A DNA stretch of 64,000 nt from Phycisphaeraceae bacterium. Lineage in GTDB: Bacteria > Planctomycetota > Phycisphaerae > Phycisphaerales > UBA1924. This document shows, in pieces, positions 8,817-14,705 of this stretch. The stretch covers positions 186,001 through 250,000 of the forward strand of contig JACKHE010000003.1 in assembly GCA_020639135.1 (NCBI GenBank), read 5' to 3'. The position numbers were made by a program, and so were the translations under genes. Every line of letters begins with the position of its first letter. Within the stretch, counting starts at the first letter, position 1. The notes under the pieces are model-generated. The model worked only from the letters and a program-made list of their open reading frames with translations, was not told where the DNA came from and did no database searches.

Positions 8817-9073
8817 TTGCCACGATTGAATCTGATTCATTGCCATACCTGACCATGGCCCTGGCACTCGCTCAAGGCGGAAAAGTGCCCACATGGAAAC
8901 TTCCGCCTTGAGCCCAAGGCGCGCGTGCCATGGCCACGTCCTCGTGGCCATGCTCCGCGCGGATCAGCCGCAATCATGGCCATGCCAAGCCATGGCCATG
9001 GCACGCGCTTTCATCGCGACTGAACGTCCGATCGTTGCCAATATCGCTGCGCGATTGTCACTACGCCGCCCGG
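8817..9073. repeat. Composite repeat, third copy (full length)
   Basis: Collinear with 6805-7065: TTGCCACGATTGAATC at 8817, hairpin arms at 8872-8882 and 8901-8911 at the same offset of 55 bases, then the CATGGCCATG-rich block ending at the phoH stop codon. Differences are scattered substitutions, so the copies are diverged duplicates rather than a recent event. Confidence 0.9.
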
Positions 9074-10591
9074 CTACAGCCGCTCGACCGCCAGCGACGC
9101 CAGCTCGCTCCGCTCGCTCTTGACCAGCGTCACGTGGCCGGTGATGCCCAGGTCCTTCATCCGCTCGACCGCGTACGAGAGGCCGTTGCTGGACATGTCC
9201 AGGTACGGGTTGTCGATCTGCGCGATGTCGCCGGTGAGCACCAGCTTCGTGCCCTCGCCCACGCGGGTGATGATCGTCTTGACCTCGTGCGGCGTCAGGT
9301 TCTGCGCCTCGTCCACGATCAGGAACTGGTTGGGGATCGAGCGTCCGCGGATGTAGGTGAGCGCCTCGACGATCACCTTGCCGTCGGCGAGCAGGCGTTC
9401 GAGCCGCTGCTCCACGCTCTTGCTCTCGGCGTGCTGGCCCGTGGGGCTGCTGCGGGTCTGGATCAGGAACTCCAGGTTGTCGAAGATCGGCTGCATCCAC
9501 GCGCCCAGCTTCTCGTCCTTGTCGCCGGGCAGGTACCCGATGTCGCGGCCCATGGGCATGATGGGGCGGGCCACGAGCACGCGCTCGTAGCGCTCCTCCA
9601 TCAGCGATTTGAGCATCGCCGCCGCCAGGGCGAGCAGCGTCTTGCCGGTGCCCGCGCCGCCGGTGAGCGTCACCAGGGAAACCTCGTCGTCGAGCAGCAG
9701 GTCCAGCGCCATCGTCTGCTGGACGTTGCGCGGCAGGATCCCGAAGACGGGCTTGCGTGGGCCGGAGATGGGGATCAGGTGATCGGTGTCGGCGAGCCGT
9801 CGCGCCAGCCCGCTGTGCGAGGGGTCCAGCGCATCGTGGATGATCACGAACTCGTTGGGCTCCAGGTGCAGCAGGCGGTGGTCCTTGCCGGCGCCGTTGG
9901 GGATCGCGCTCTCTCGCTCGGGGACGGCGATGGGCCCCACGGCCTCGACGAGTTTGTTGAGCGGGAGCATCCGCTGCTCGTGGAGGGTGTTGATGAGTTC
10001 GCCGGGGGCGGAGAGCTCGCGGAAGCCGGTGAAGAGCAGGTGGGGATCGATCCGCTCGGTCTCGTAGTCCTCGGCGGGGATCTCCAGGGCCCGGCACTTG
10101 ACGCGGGCGTTGATGTCCTTGGAGATGAAGATGGTTTCCACGCCGGCCCGGTGCAGGGCGTTGGCGCTGGAGATGATGCGGTTGTCCGGGGAATCGCCGT
10201 GCAACGGGAGCGGGCGGTCGTGCTCCTCGATGTCCACGATGATGCGGCCGGTGTCCTCGCCCCATTGCACGCCCTCGATCAGGCGCCCGCGGACGCTCAG
10301 CTCGTCGAGCCGGCGGATCGTGTGCCGGGCGTTGCGCCCCACCTCACCCTCGGCGCGCTTGAAGCCGTCGAGCTCCTCGATCACCGGGAACGGGATCACC
10401 ACGTTGTGCTCCTGGAACACGAACATCGCGTTGTCGTCGTGCAGCAGCACGTTCGTGTCCAGCACAAAGCTCTTGACGGCCCGGGCCTTGTCGGGCCCCT
10501 TCGGAGATGACTTGGCCAAGCGACGTTTCTCCGGCTTGGGGTCCGGGGTCGGTGGGGAGGTCAAGGTGGAAGAATCCGTGCGTGAAGACAT
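9074..10591 (-). CDS. PhoH-family ATPase with N-terminal PIN domain (PhoH2 type)
   Basis: A 505-residue protein. After a basic, low-complexity N-terminus, a PIN ribonuclease domain begins at SFVLDTNVLLHD (about residue 40) with further acidic residues (VIEELDGFK) typical of its metal site. The C-terminal PhoH ATPase (about 255-505) has the Walker A motif GGAGTGKT, a Walker B-like FLIVDEAQN and TGDIAQID. PIN-PhoH proteins are RNA helicase/ribonuclease enzymes, often linked to toxin-antitoxin biology. The start ATG at 10591 lies inside one arm of a dispersed hairpin repeat (10561-10600), so the first 11 codons derive from repeat sequence. A GTG or ATG further upstream would add arginine- and proline-rich residues with no support. 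Confidence 0.93.
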   Translation of the reverse strand: MSSRTDSSTLTSPPTPDPKPEKRRLAKSSPKGPDKARAVKSFVLDTNVLLHDDNAMFVFQEHNVVIPFPVIEELDGFKRAEGEVGRNARHTIRRLDELSVRGRLIEGVQWGEDTGRIIVDIEEHDRPLPLHGDSPDNRIISSANALHRAGVETIFISKDINARVKCRALEIPAEDYETERIDPHLLFTGFRELSAPGELINTLHEQRMLPLNKLVEAVGPIAVPERESAIPNGAGKDHRLLHLEPNEFVIIHDALDPSHSGLARRLADTDHLIPISGPRKPVFGILPRNVQQTMALDLLLDDEVSLVTLTGGAGTGKTLLALAAAMLKSLMEERYERVLVARPIMPMGRDIGYLPGDKDEKLGAWMQPIFDNLEFLIQTRSSPTGQHAESKSVEQRLERLLADGKVIVEALTYIRGRSIPNQFLIVDEAQNLTPHEVKTIITRVGEGTKLVLTGDIAQIDNPYLDMSSNGLSYAVERMKDLGITGHVTLVKSERSELASLAVERL

Positions 10592-10600
10592 CCGCCTTGA
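10561..10600. repeat. Dispersed hairpin repeat overlapping the phoH start codon
   Basis: Arms TCAAGGTGGAA (10561-10571) and TCCGCCTTGA (10591-10600) match the repeat family at 5596-8911 but pair less well, with a G-T pair and a different loop. The phoH initiation codon occupies 10589-10591, at the edge of the right arm. Confidence 0.75.
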
Positions 10601-10700
10601 TCGTACTCGATCACGCCGTATCGGAAAGATCACCCCCGGGGTTGGGCGATAGCGCCCCGGAGCCCTTCCAGGCGCCCGCGGGGGCGTACTATCGGGCGCC

Positions 10701-11864
10701 ATGCCGACATCCGGAAGCAAACCCCGAACGATCCAGCAGGTCATCGAGGCGCTGGAGACGATCGCCCCGCTTCAGCTCGCAGAGCCCTGGGACAACACCG
10801 GGCTGCTCCTGGGCGATCGGGGCGCCGGCCTCCTCGGCCCGGTCTTCCTGACCATCGACCTCACCGAGGCCTCCCTCGCCGAAGCGAAGCAGCGCGGCTC
10901 CGGCATGATCGTGGCCTATCACCCCACGATCTTCCACGAACTCAAACGCATCACCGCCGACACCCCCAAGGGCCGGACGCTGCTTGGCGCCCTCGAATCC
11001 GGCGTCCCCGTGTACTCGCCCCACACCGCGCTCGACGCCTGCGAGGGCGGCGTCACCGATTGGCTCTGCGAGATGCTCGCCACCCCCGGCGATCAGAAGT
11101 CCAGCCACGGCGATCGACGCGCGCTCCAGCCCAGCGCCACCCCCGATCCCAACGCCGCGTGCAAGATCGTGACCTTCGTCCCGGCCAAGGACGCCCAGCG
11201 TGTGCGCGACGGCCTGGCCTCCGTCGGCGCCGGGCGCATCGGCGCGTACTCCAACTGCTCCTTCACCATCGAAGGCGTCGGGACGTTTCTGGGCGATGCG
11301 GGAACCCACCCCGCCGTGGGCCAGGCGGGAACGCTCGAATCCGTGCGCGAAGCGAGGCTGGAGATGGTGTGCCCCGAGGCGGCGCTGCCCCTGGCGATGG
11401 AGATCCTCCGGGCGCTGCACCCCTACGAGGAGCCCGCCTGCGATGTGTACCCGCTGATCGCCAGGCCACGCCGGACCCTCGGCGCCGGCCGGCGGATCCA
11501 CTTCGATCAGCCCATGACCCCGCGCCAGATCGCCGCCAACCTCAAGGCGAACCTCGGCGTGGACGCCGTGAAACTCGCCAGCGCCGGCGAGGCCCCCATC
11601 GCCACCGTCGGCGTGTGCCCCGGCAGCGGCGGCTCGCTCATCGAGAGCGCCATCGCCGACGGCTGCCAGCTCTTTGTCACCGGCGAGGTCACCCACCACG
11701 AAGCCCTCGCCGCCGTCCAGCGCGGCTGCTCGATCCTGCTGGCAGGCCACACCAACACCGAAGGCGGCTACCTCCGCCGCTACGCCGAGCGCATCGCCGC
11801 CCTGCTCGAGGACACCGAAGTCATCGTCAGCGCCACCGACGGCCCGATCTTCAGGACGTACTGA
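10701..11864 (+). CDS. Nif3-like dinuclear metal centre protein
   Basis: A 387-residue member of the Nif3/YqfO family (called GTP cyclohydrolase 1 type 2 homologue in some databases). Family motifs are present: EPWDNTGLLLGD near residue 30, AYHPTIFH for metal binding near residue 73, SPHTALDAC near residue 105, and GHTNTEGGYLRRYA near residue 350. The insertion between the two conserved halves (about 150-260) corresponds to the extra domain of the long YqfO form. The start at 10701 is 109 bases from the divergent phoH start. The biochemical function of the family is not settled; metal binding and hexamer assembly are known. Confidence 0.93.
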   Translation: MPTSGSKPRTIQQVIEALETIAPLQLAEPWDNTGLLLGDRGAGLLGPVFLTIDLTEASLAEAKQRGSGMIVAYHPTIFHELKRITADTPKGRTLLGALESGVPVYSPHTALDACEGGVTDWLCEMLATPGDQKSSHGDRRALQPSATPDPNAACKIVTFVPAKDAQRVRDGLASVGAGRIGAYSNCSFTIEGVGTFLGDAGTHPAVGQAGTLESVREARLEMVCPEAALPLAMEILRALHPYEEPACDVYPLIARPRRTLGAGRRIHFDQPMTPRQIAANLKANLGVDAVKLASAGEAPIATVGVCPGSGGSLIESAIADGCQLFVTGEVTHHEALAAVQRGCSILLAGHTNTEGGYLRRYAERIAALLEDTEVIVSATDGPIFRTY

Positions 11865-11869
11865 ATGGA

Positions 11870-11905
11870 CGCCGAGTCTGAGCGGAGCGAAGGCTCGGAT
11901 ATCGA
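11870..11905 (+). repeat. GGACGCCGAGTCTGAGCGG module of the dispersed repeat family
   Basis: A short copy (GGACGCCGAGTCTGAGCGG followed by AGCGAAGGCTCGG) directly after the nif3-like stop codon. It matches 5547 and, inverted, 8103. No hairpin module accompanies it here. Confidence 0.75.
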
Positions 11906-11920
11906 ATAGTGAGCGCGCAA

Positions 11921-11950
11921 GAAAAAAGGACGACCCGATCGGATCGTCCC
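11921..11950 (-). terminator. Rho-independent terminator of rpmB
   Basis: On the minus strand, GGGACGATCC pairs with GGGTCGTCC through a short loop and is followed by CCTTTTTTC. It lies 23 bases beyond the rpmB stop codon. Confidence 0.9.
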
Positions 11951-11973
11951 TTGTCACTTCAAGAAATCGCTGA

Positions 11974-12252
11974 TCAGGCGGCCGCGCCCTGCTTCTGAAG
12001 ACGGGTGTACCCGTACTTCCGCTTGAGCGGCTTGACGATGAGCCCGGACTTGATGGCCTTGGTCGAGACGCGGACCTTCTGGGGGCGCCCATCGATCATG
12101 GCGTTGACCTTCTGGAGGTTGGGCTTGAAGGTGCGCTTGGTGATGCCGGTCGGCTTGAGGCCGAAGCCGCCCTTGCTGATCTTCTGACCGCGGTAGGTCC
12201 GGGTCATCCCGGTGGCGGTCTTCTTGCCGGTGAACTTGCAGACGCGGGGCAT
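11974..12252 (-). CDS. rpmB: 50S ribosomal protein L28
   Basis: A 92-residue basic protein, longer than typical 62-78-residue L28 but with the family pattern: MPRVCKFTGKKT at the N-terminus, R-TYRGQKISKGGFGLK in the middle and a conserved KVRVSTKAIKSGL segment. It joins the large ribosomal subunit. The gene stands alone with its own promoter (12349-12376) and terminator. Its leader ends GAGCGACGACC before the ATG, the same as that of rpmH at 34851. Confidence 0.97.
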   Translation of the reverse strand: MPRVCKFTGKKTATGMTRTYRGQKISKGGFGLKPTGITKRTFKPNLQKVNAMIDGRPQKVRVSTKAIKSGLIVKPLKRKYGYTRLQKQGAAA

Positions 12253-12348
12253 GGTCGTCGCTCCAAAGCTGTCAATAGCCGCATCAAGCGGCGGAAATCA
12301 GGTCTGAGGCCCCCCAAACCCCGTTCCGGGGCCGCTGGCGAGCCACGT

Positions 12349-12376
12349 AGTGTAGCCGGGGGGTCGACCTAGGCAA
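12349..12376 (-). promoter_or_regulatory. Probable sigma70-type promoter of rpmB
   Basis: On the minus strand, TTGCCT (12371-12376) and TACACT (12349-12354) are separated by 16 bases, about 100 bases upstream of the rpmB start. Confidence 0.6.
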
Positions 12377-12540
12377 GAAGAGGGTGGTCCATCCACTCCC
12401 AGTATCCGCTAGCGGGTACCAGGTGACGATGTTTGATCTACTCTCCATAAGGGTCGGTCAGGCTGAGGGCTCGTTTTTCGGTCGTGAGGTTGGATCACAG
12501 CGGCAATATGCTTGACTGGACAAGTATTGCGATTGGTAAT

Positions 12541-12565
12541 GTACCGATGTACGATACATCGGTAC
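12541..12565. promoter_or_regulatory. Perfect 25-bp palindrome, likely operator of the HTH-ImmA gene
   Basis: Arms GTACCGATGTA (12541-12551) and TACATCGGTAC (12555-12565) are exact reverse complements around a 3-base centre. The right arm abuts the -35 element of the downstream promoter, so a bound repressor would block RNA polymerase. The HTH domain encoded by the next gene is the natural candidate. Confidence 0.75.
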
Positions 12566-12594
12566 TTGACGAACGGTCAGGTTTTCGTTTAGAT
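12566..12594 (+). promoter_or_regulatory. Sigma70-type promoter of the HTH-ImmA operon
   Basis: TTGACG (12566-12571), 17-base spacer, TTAGAT (12589-12594), 25 bases before the ATG at 12620. A GGAG ribosome-binding site lies at 12607-12610. The remainder of the 367-base gap 12253-12619 holds only the rpmB leader and promoter and the palindrome. Confidence 0.7.
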
Positions 12595-12619
12595 TCAAAT
12601 CAGCACGGAGCAGCTACTG

Positions 12620-13750
12620 ATGGATGATGATGGATCCAAATACACGAGTCCCGGAAAAGCGATCGAATCCATGATCTCTGAGCGGGGTTGGACTCACTCG
12701 GATCTCGCCGATGCCATTGGCAAACACCGGCCTCTCGTAACGAGCCTGATTTCGGGGAAGCGAAGCGTCACCCCAGAATTGGCCATATTGCTCGCCGCTG
12801 CACTCGATACATCGCCCGAGTTCTGGCTTCGCTTAGAGGGAGACCGACAACTCAGCTTGGTAAATCCTGATGTTGAGGATGTTGCACGGCGGGCACGCTT
12901 GGTCAACATGGCTCCCATCAAGGATATGATTCGAAGGGGCTGGATTTCACAGACGAATGATCTGGAGTCCCTAGAGGGAGAACTAAAGCGATTCTTTGAT
13001 GTCGAATCGATCGATTCCGAGCCGCAAGTCTTTGCTGCAGCAAGGAAATCCAATCCAGATTCACCGCTAAATCGCGAGCAAAGAGCTTGGGTCGCACGAG
13101 CACGGCAGCTCGCTTCAGCACACCCCGCGCGAGCACCGTTTTCACGAGATCGATTAGACGAGCTAACAAAACAGCTTCGGAGACTGGCTGCTTACCCAAA
13201 GGAATGCACTGAAGTGGCGGATGTTTTGTCGGATTACGGTGTTCGTTTCGTGGTTGTGCAACCGCTGGATAAATGCCAAATTGACGGTGCCGCTTTCTGG
13301 GTCAATGACTCACCGGCAATCGCAGTCTCTCTTCGATACGGGCGCATTGATGCTTTTTGGTTTACGCTCATGCACGAGCTTGCGCACATTATTCATAATG
13401 ATGTTGCTTCAGTTGACTGCGATCTCGCTGGACGAGGACAAGTACCGTCGCGCATGAAATCGGAAATCGAACGCAAAGCAGATGAAGCCGCTGCATCTAT
13501 CCTTATCCCAAAGAGTGATTTAGAATCATTTGTCATGATGTTTTCACCGCTTTATTCCAAAGCGAGGATCAATCAATTTGCTCACAAAGTGAAGATTCAC
13601 CCAGGCATTATTGTTGGTCAACTTCAACACCGAGCAGAACTTGGATGGGACGCAGGGCGCGATTCGTTAGTGGATATACGGGATCACGTCACTAGTACGG
13701 CGTTAACAGATGGCTGGGGCAAGACGATCGCACCGGGGTCGCTTGATTGA
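12620..13750 (+). CDS. HTH (HigA-like) regulator fused to ImmA/IrrE zinc metallopeptidase
   Basis: A 376-residue two-domain protein. The N-terminal XRE/HigA-type helix-turn-helix (about residues 10-75) includes WTHSDLADAIGKHRPLVTSL and the SGKRSVTPELAILLAAAL helix pair. The C-terminal ImmA/IrrE peptidase has the zinc site HELAH at 252-256 and a downstream ERKADEAAASILIP helix carrying the third ligand. Such proteins usually act as repressors relieved by proteolysis, or as antitoxin-like regulators in mobile or defence modules. Here a perfect palindrome and promoter lie directly upstream, suggesting autoregulation. The gene and its neighbours have clearly lower GC than the rest of the window, which suggests horizontal acquisition. 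The next gene starts 8 bases downstream. Confidence 0.92.
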   Translation: MDDDGSKYTSPGKAIESMISERGWTHSDLADAIGKHRPLVTSLISGKRSVTPELAILLAAALDTSPEFWLRLEGDRQLSLVNPDVEDVARRARLVNMAPIKDMIRRGWISQTNDLESLEGELKRFFDVESIDSEPQVFAAARKSNPDSPLNREQRAWVARARQLASAHPARAPFSRDRLDELTKQLRRLAAYPKECTEVADVLSDYGVRFVVVQPLDKCQIDGAAFWVNDSPAIAVSLRYGRIDAFWFTLMHELAHIIHNDVASVDCDLAGRGQVPSRMKSEIERKADEAAASILIPKSDLESFVMMFSPLYSKARINQFAHKVKIHPGIIVGQLQHRAELGWDAGRDSLVDIRDHVTSTALTDGWGKTIAPGSLD

Positions 13751-13757
13751 GGGACGC

Positions 13758-14264
13758 ATGATGAAAACGAAGACAGGATATGAAGAGCAGATGTGCATGA
13801 TGTTTCATCGATATCAGGAACGTCTAGGCGATGAGCCGGTGGACTTAGACGATCTATATAATTGGGCAGAATCCAACGAAAAATGGGAGCCCCCAAGGCG
13901 GTCGAAGCGCGCGATGTTCAAGCGCGAGATGTCGAGAGCGCTAAGCCGTGAACGGATTATCACTGAGAATGGAGAACGGGTAAGGCGAAATCACGCATTC
14001 CGCGTGAAGAAGTCTGACAAGCAGGGTTACTTCCGATTCTGGGATGACATTATTAAGATGAAGCCCAACCATTTTAAGATGTCTATGCAGCAAAGACTGC
14101 TTAGCATCGCCAATCGTGCCATTCTTCATGATCGCGATGCTCGATACTACAATGATCATAACGAGTTCGGGGCGCAACTGGAATTTGATTACAACCTGAA
14201 TCCTCACGTCGAGAACGCAAAGCACCCAATCGAATATCCAGACGAGCGCCCGGAAGGGGAGTAG
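13758..14264 (+). CDS. Hypothetical partner of the HTH-ImmA gene, 168 residues
   Basis: I do not recognise a family. The protein is soluble, highly charged and without signal peptide. A basic central segment (KRAMFKREMSRALSRERII) and a following YFRFWDD aromatic patch suggest nucleic-acid binding or a winged-helix-like fold, but that is a guess. It starts 8 bases after the HTH-ImmA stop codon with GAGGG just upstream; the ATG at 13761 is an equally possible start. The tight spacing indicates one operon. By analogy with HTH-ImmA pairs it could be the toxin, the peptidase substrate or an effector. GC is low like its neighbour. Confidence 0.72.
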   Translation: MMKTKTGYEEQMCMMFHRYQERLGDEPVDLDDLYNWAESNEKWEPPRRSKRAMFKREMSRALSRERIITENGERVRRNHAFRVKKSDKQGYFRFWDDIIKMKPNHFKMSMQQRLLSIANRAILHDRDARYYNDHNEFGAQLEFDYNLNPHVENAKHPIEYPDERPEGE

Positions 14265-14265
14265 A

Positions 14266-14577
14266 TCAATCACCCCATCGTTTATTCGCGGCTTTTCGAG
14301 CGATAGCCCTTCGTTCTTCTGGGGCCAATTTCTTTGCCCTTGCTTTTCCGCCCTTCAACCCGCCCTCGCGCGCCATATTTGATCTGGCCTGCTTAGTAGC
14401 AGCTTCTACCCCCGTTTTAAACGCCGCTCGGAGCAGGGTCCTCATCCGCTCGTCGATGCCCTGAATGCCCTTGATCCACGTCTCCCAAGCGGTTTCTAGG
14501 TTGGGCGGAAACCTGTCGTCCTTGTCGGTGGCCTTGCGGACGATTCGGGTTGCTTTGGTGTTGGGATCGTCGCTCAT
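14266..14577 (-). CDS. Small basic protein with C-terminal GGLKGGKARAKKL helix
   Basis: A 103-residue protein converging with the previous gene, with a single base between the two stop codons. The first 60 residues are helical and mixed-charge. The C-terminal 40 form a lysine/arginine/alanine-rich segment (GGLKGGKARAKKLAPEERR) ending in ARKAANKRWGD, a motif I have seen at the ends of small uncharacterised bacterial proteins and consistent with nucleic-acid contact. It shares the lower GC of the island. It may be a third member of the accessory module or simply the flanking gene. Confidence 0.7.
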   Translation of the reverse strand: MSDDPNTKATRIVRKATDKDDRFPPNLETAWETWIKGIQGIDERMRTLLRAAFKTGVEAATKQARSNMAREGGLKGGKARAKKLAPEERRAIARKAANKRWGD

Positions 14578-14705
14578 GCCCTTAATTTACCAGCCGGATC
14601 TCCTTCAGATCCCGTTGATATAGGCTTGGTCGAAGTGGCCTTGTATCCACTCACCTTCCTCATCCGTCGCCCTACCCTCCGGTGAACACATCACCGAGCC
14701 CCCGC

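Noticed and set aside
8258..8852. Several open frames in the repeat-rich gap 8089-9073
   Set aside because: They read through hairpin repeats and the CT microsatellite, lack ribosome-binding sites and show no protein-like pattern.
5547..9073. Possible CRISPR array
   Set aside because: The repeats are hairpin-rich, vary in length and are not evenly spaced by unique spacers; no cas genes are near.
12512..12542. A second promoter, TTGACT with TAATGT, before the HTH-ImmA operon
   Set aside because: Spacing is 19 bases and the -10 is weak; the promoter at 12566-12594 fits better.
12400..14640. Prophage or integrative element around the HTH-ImmA genes
   Set aside because: No integrase, attachment repeats, tRNA or phage genes are present; only lower GC and the HTH-ImmA type suggest transfer.
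14682..14705. GTG start eight codons before the DUF255 gene start used here
   Set aside because: It adds serine-rich residues before an otherwise normal signal peptide, and no better ribosome-binding site supports it.
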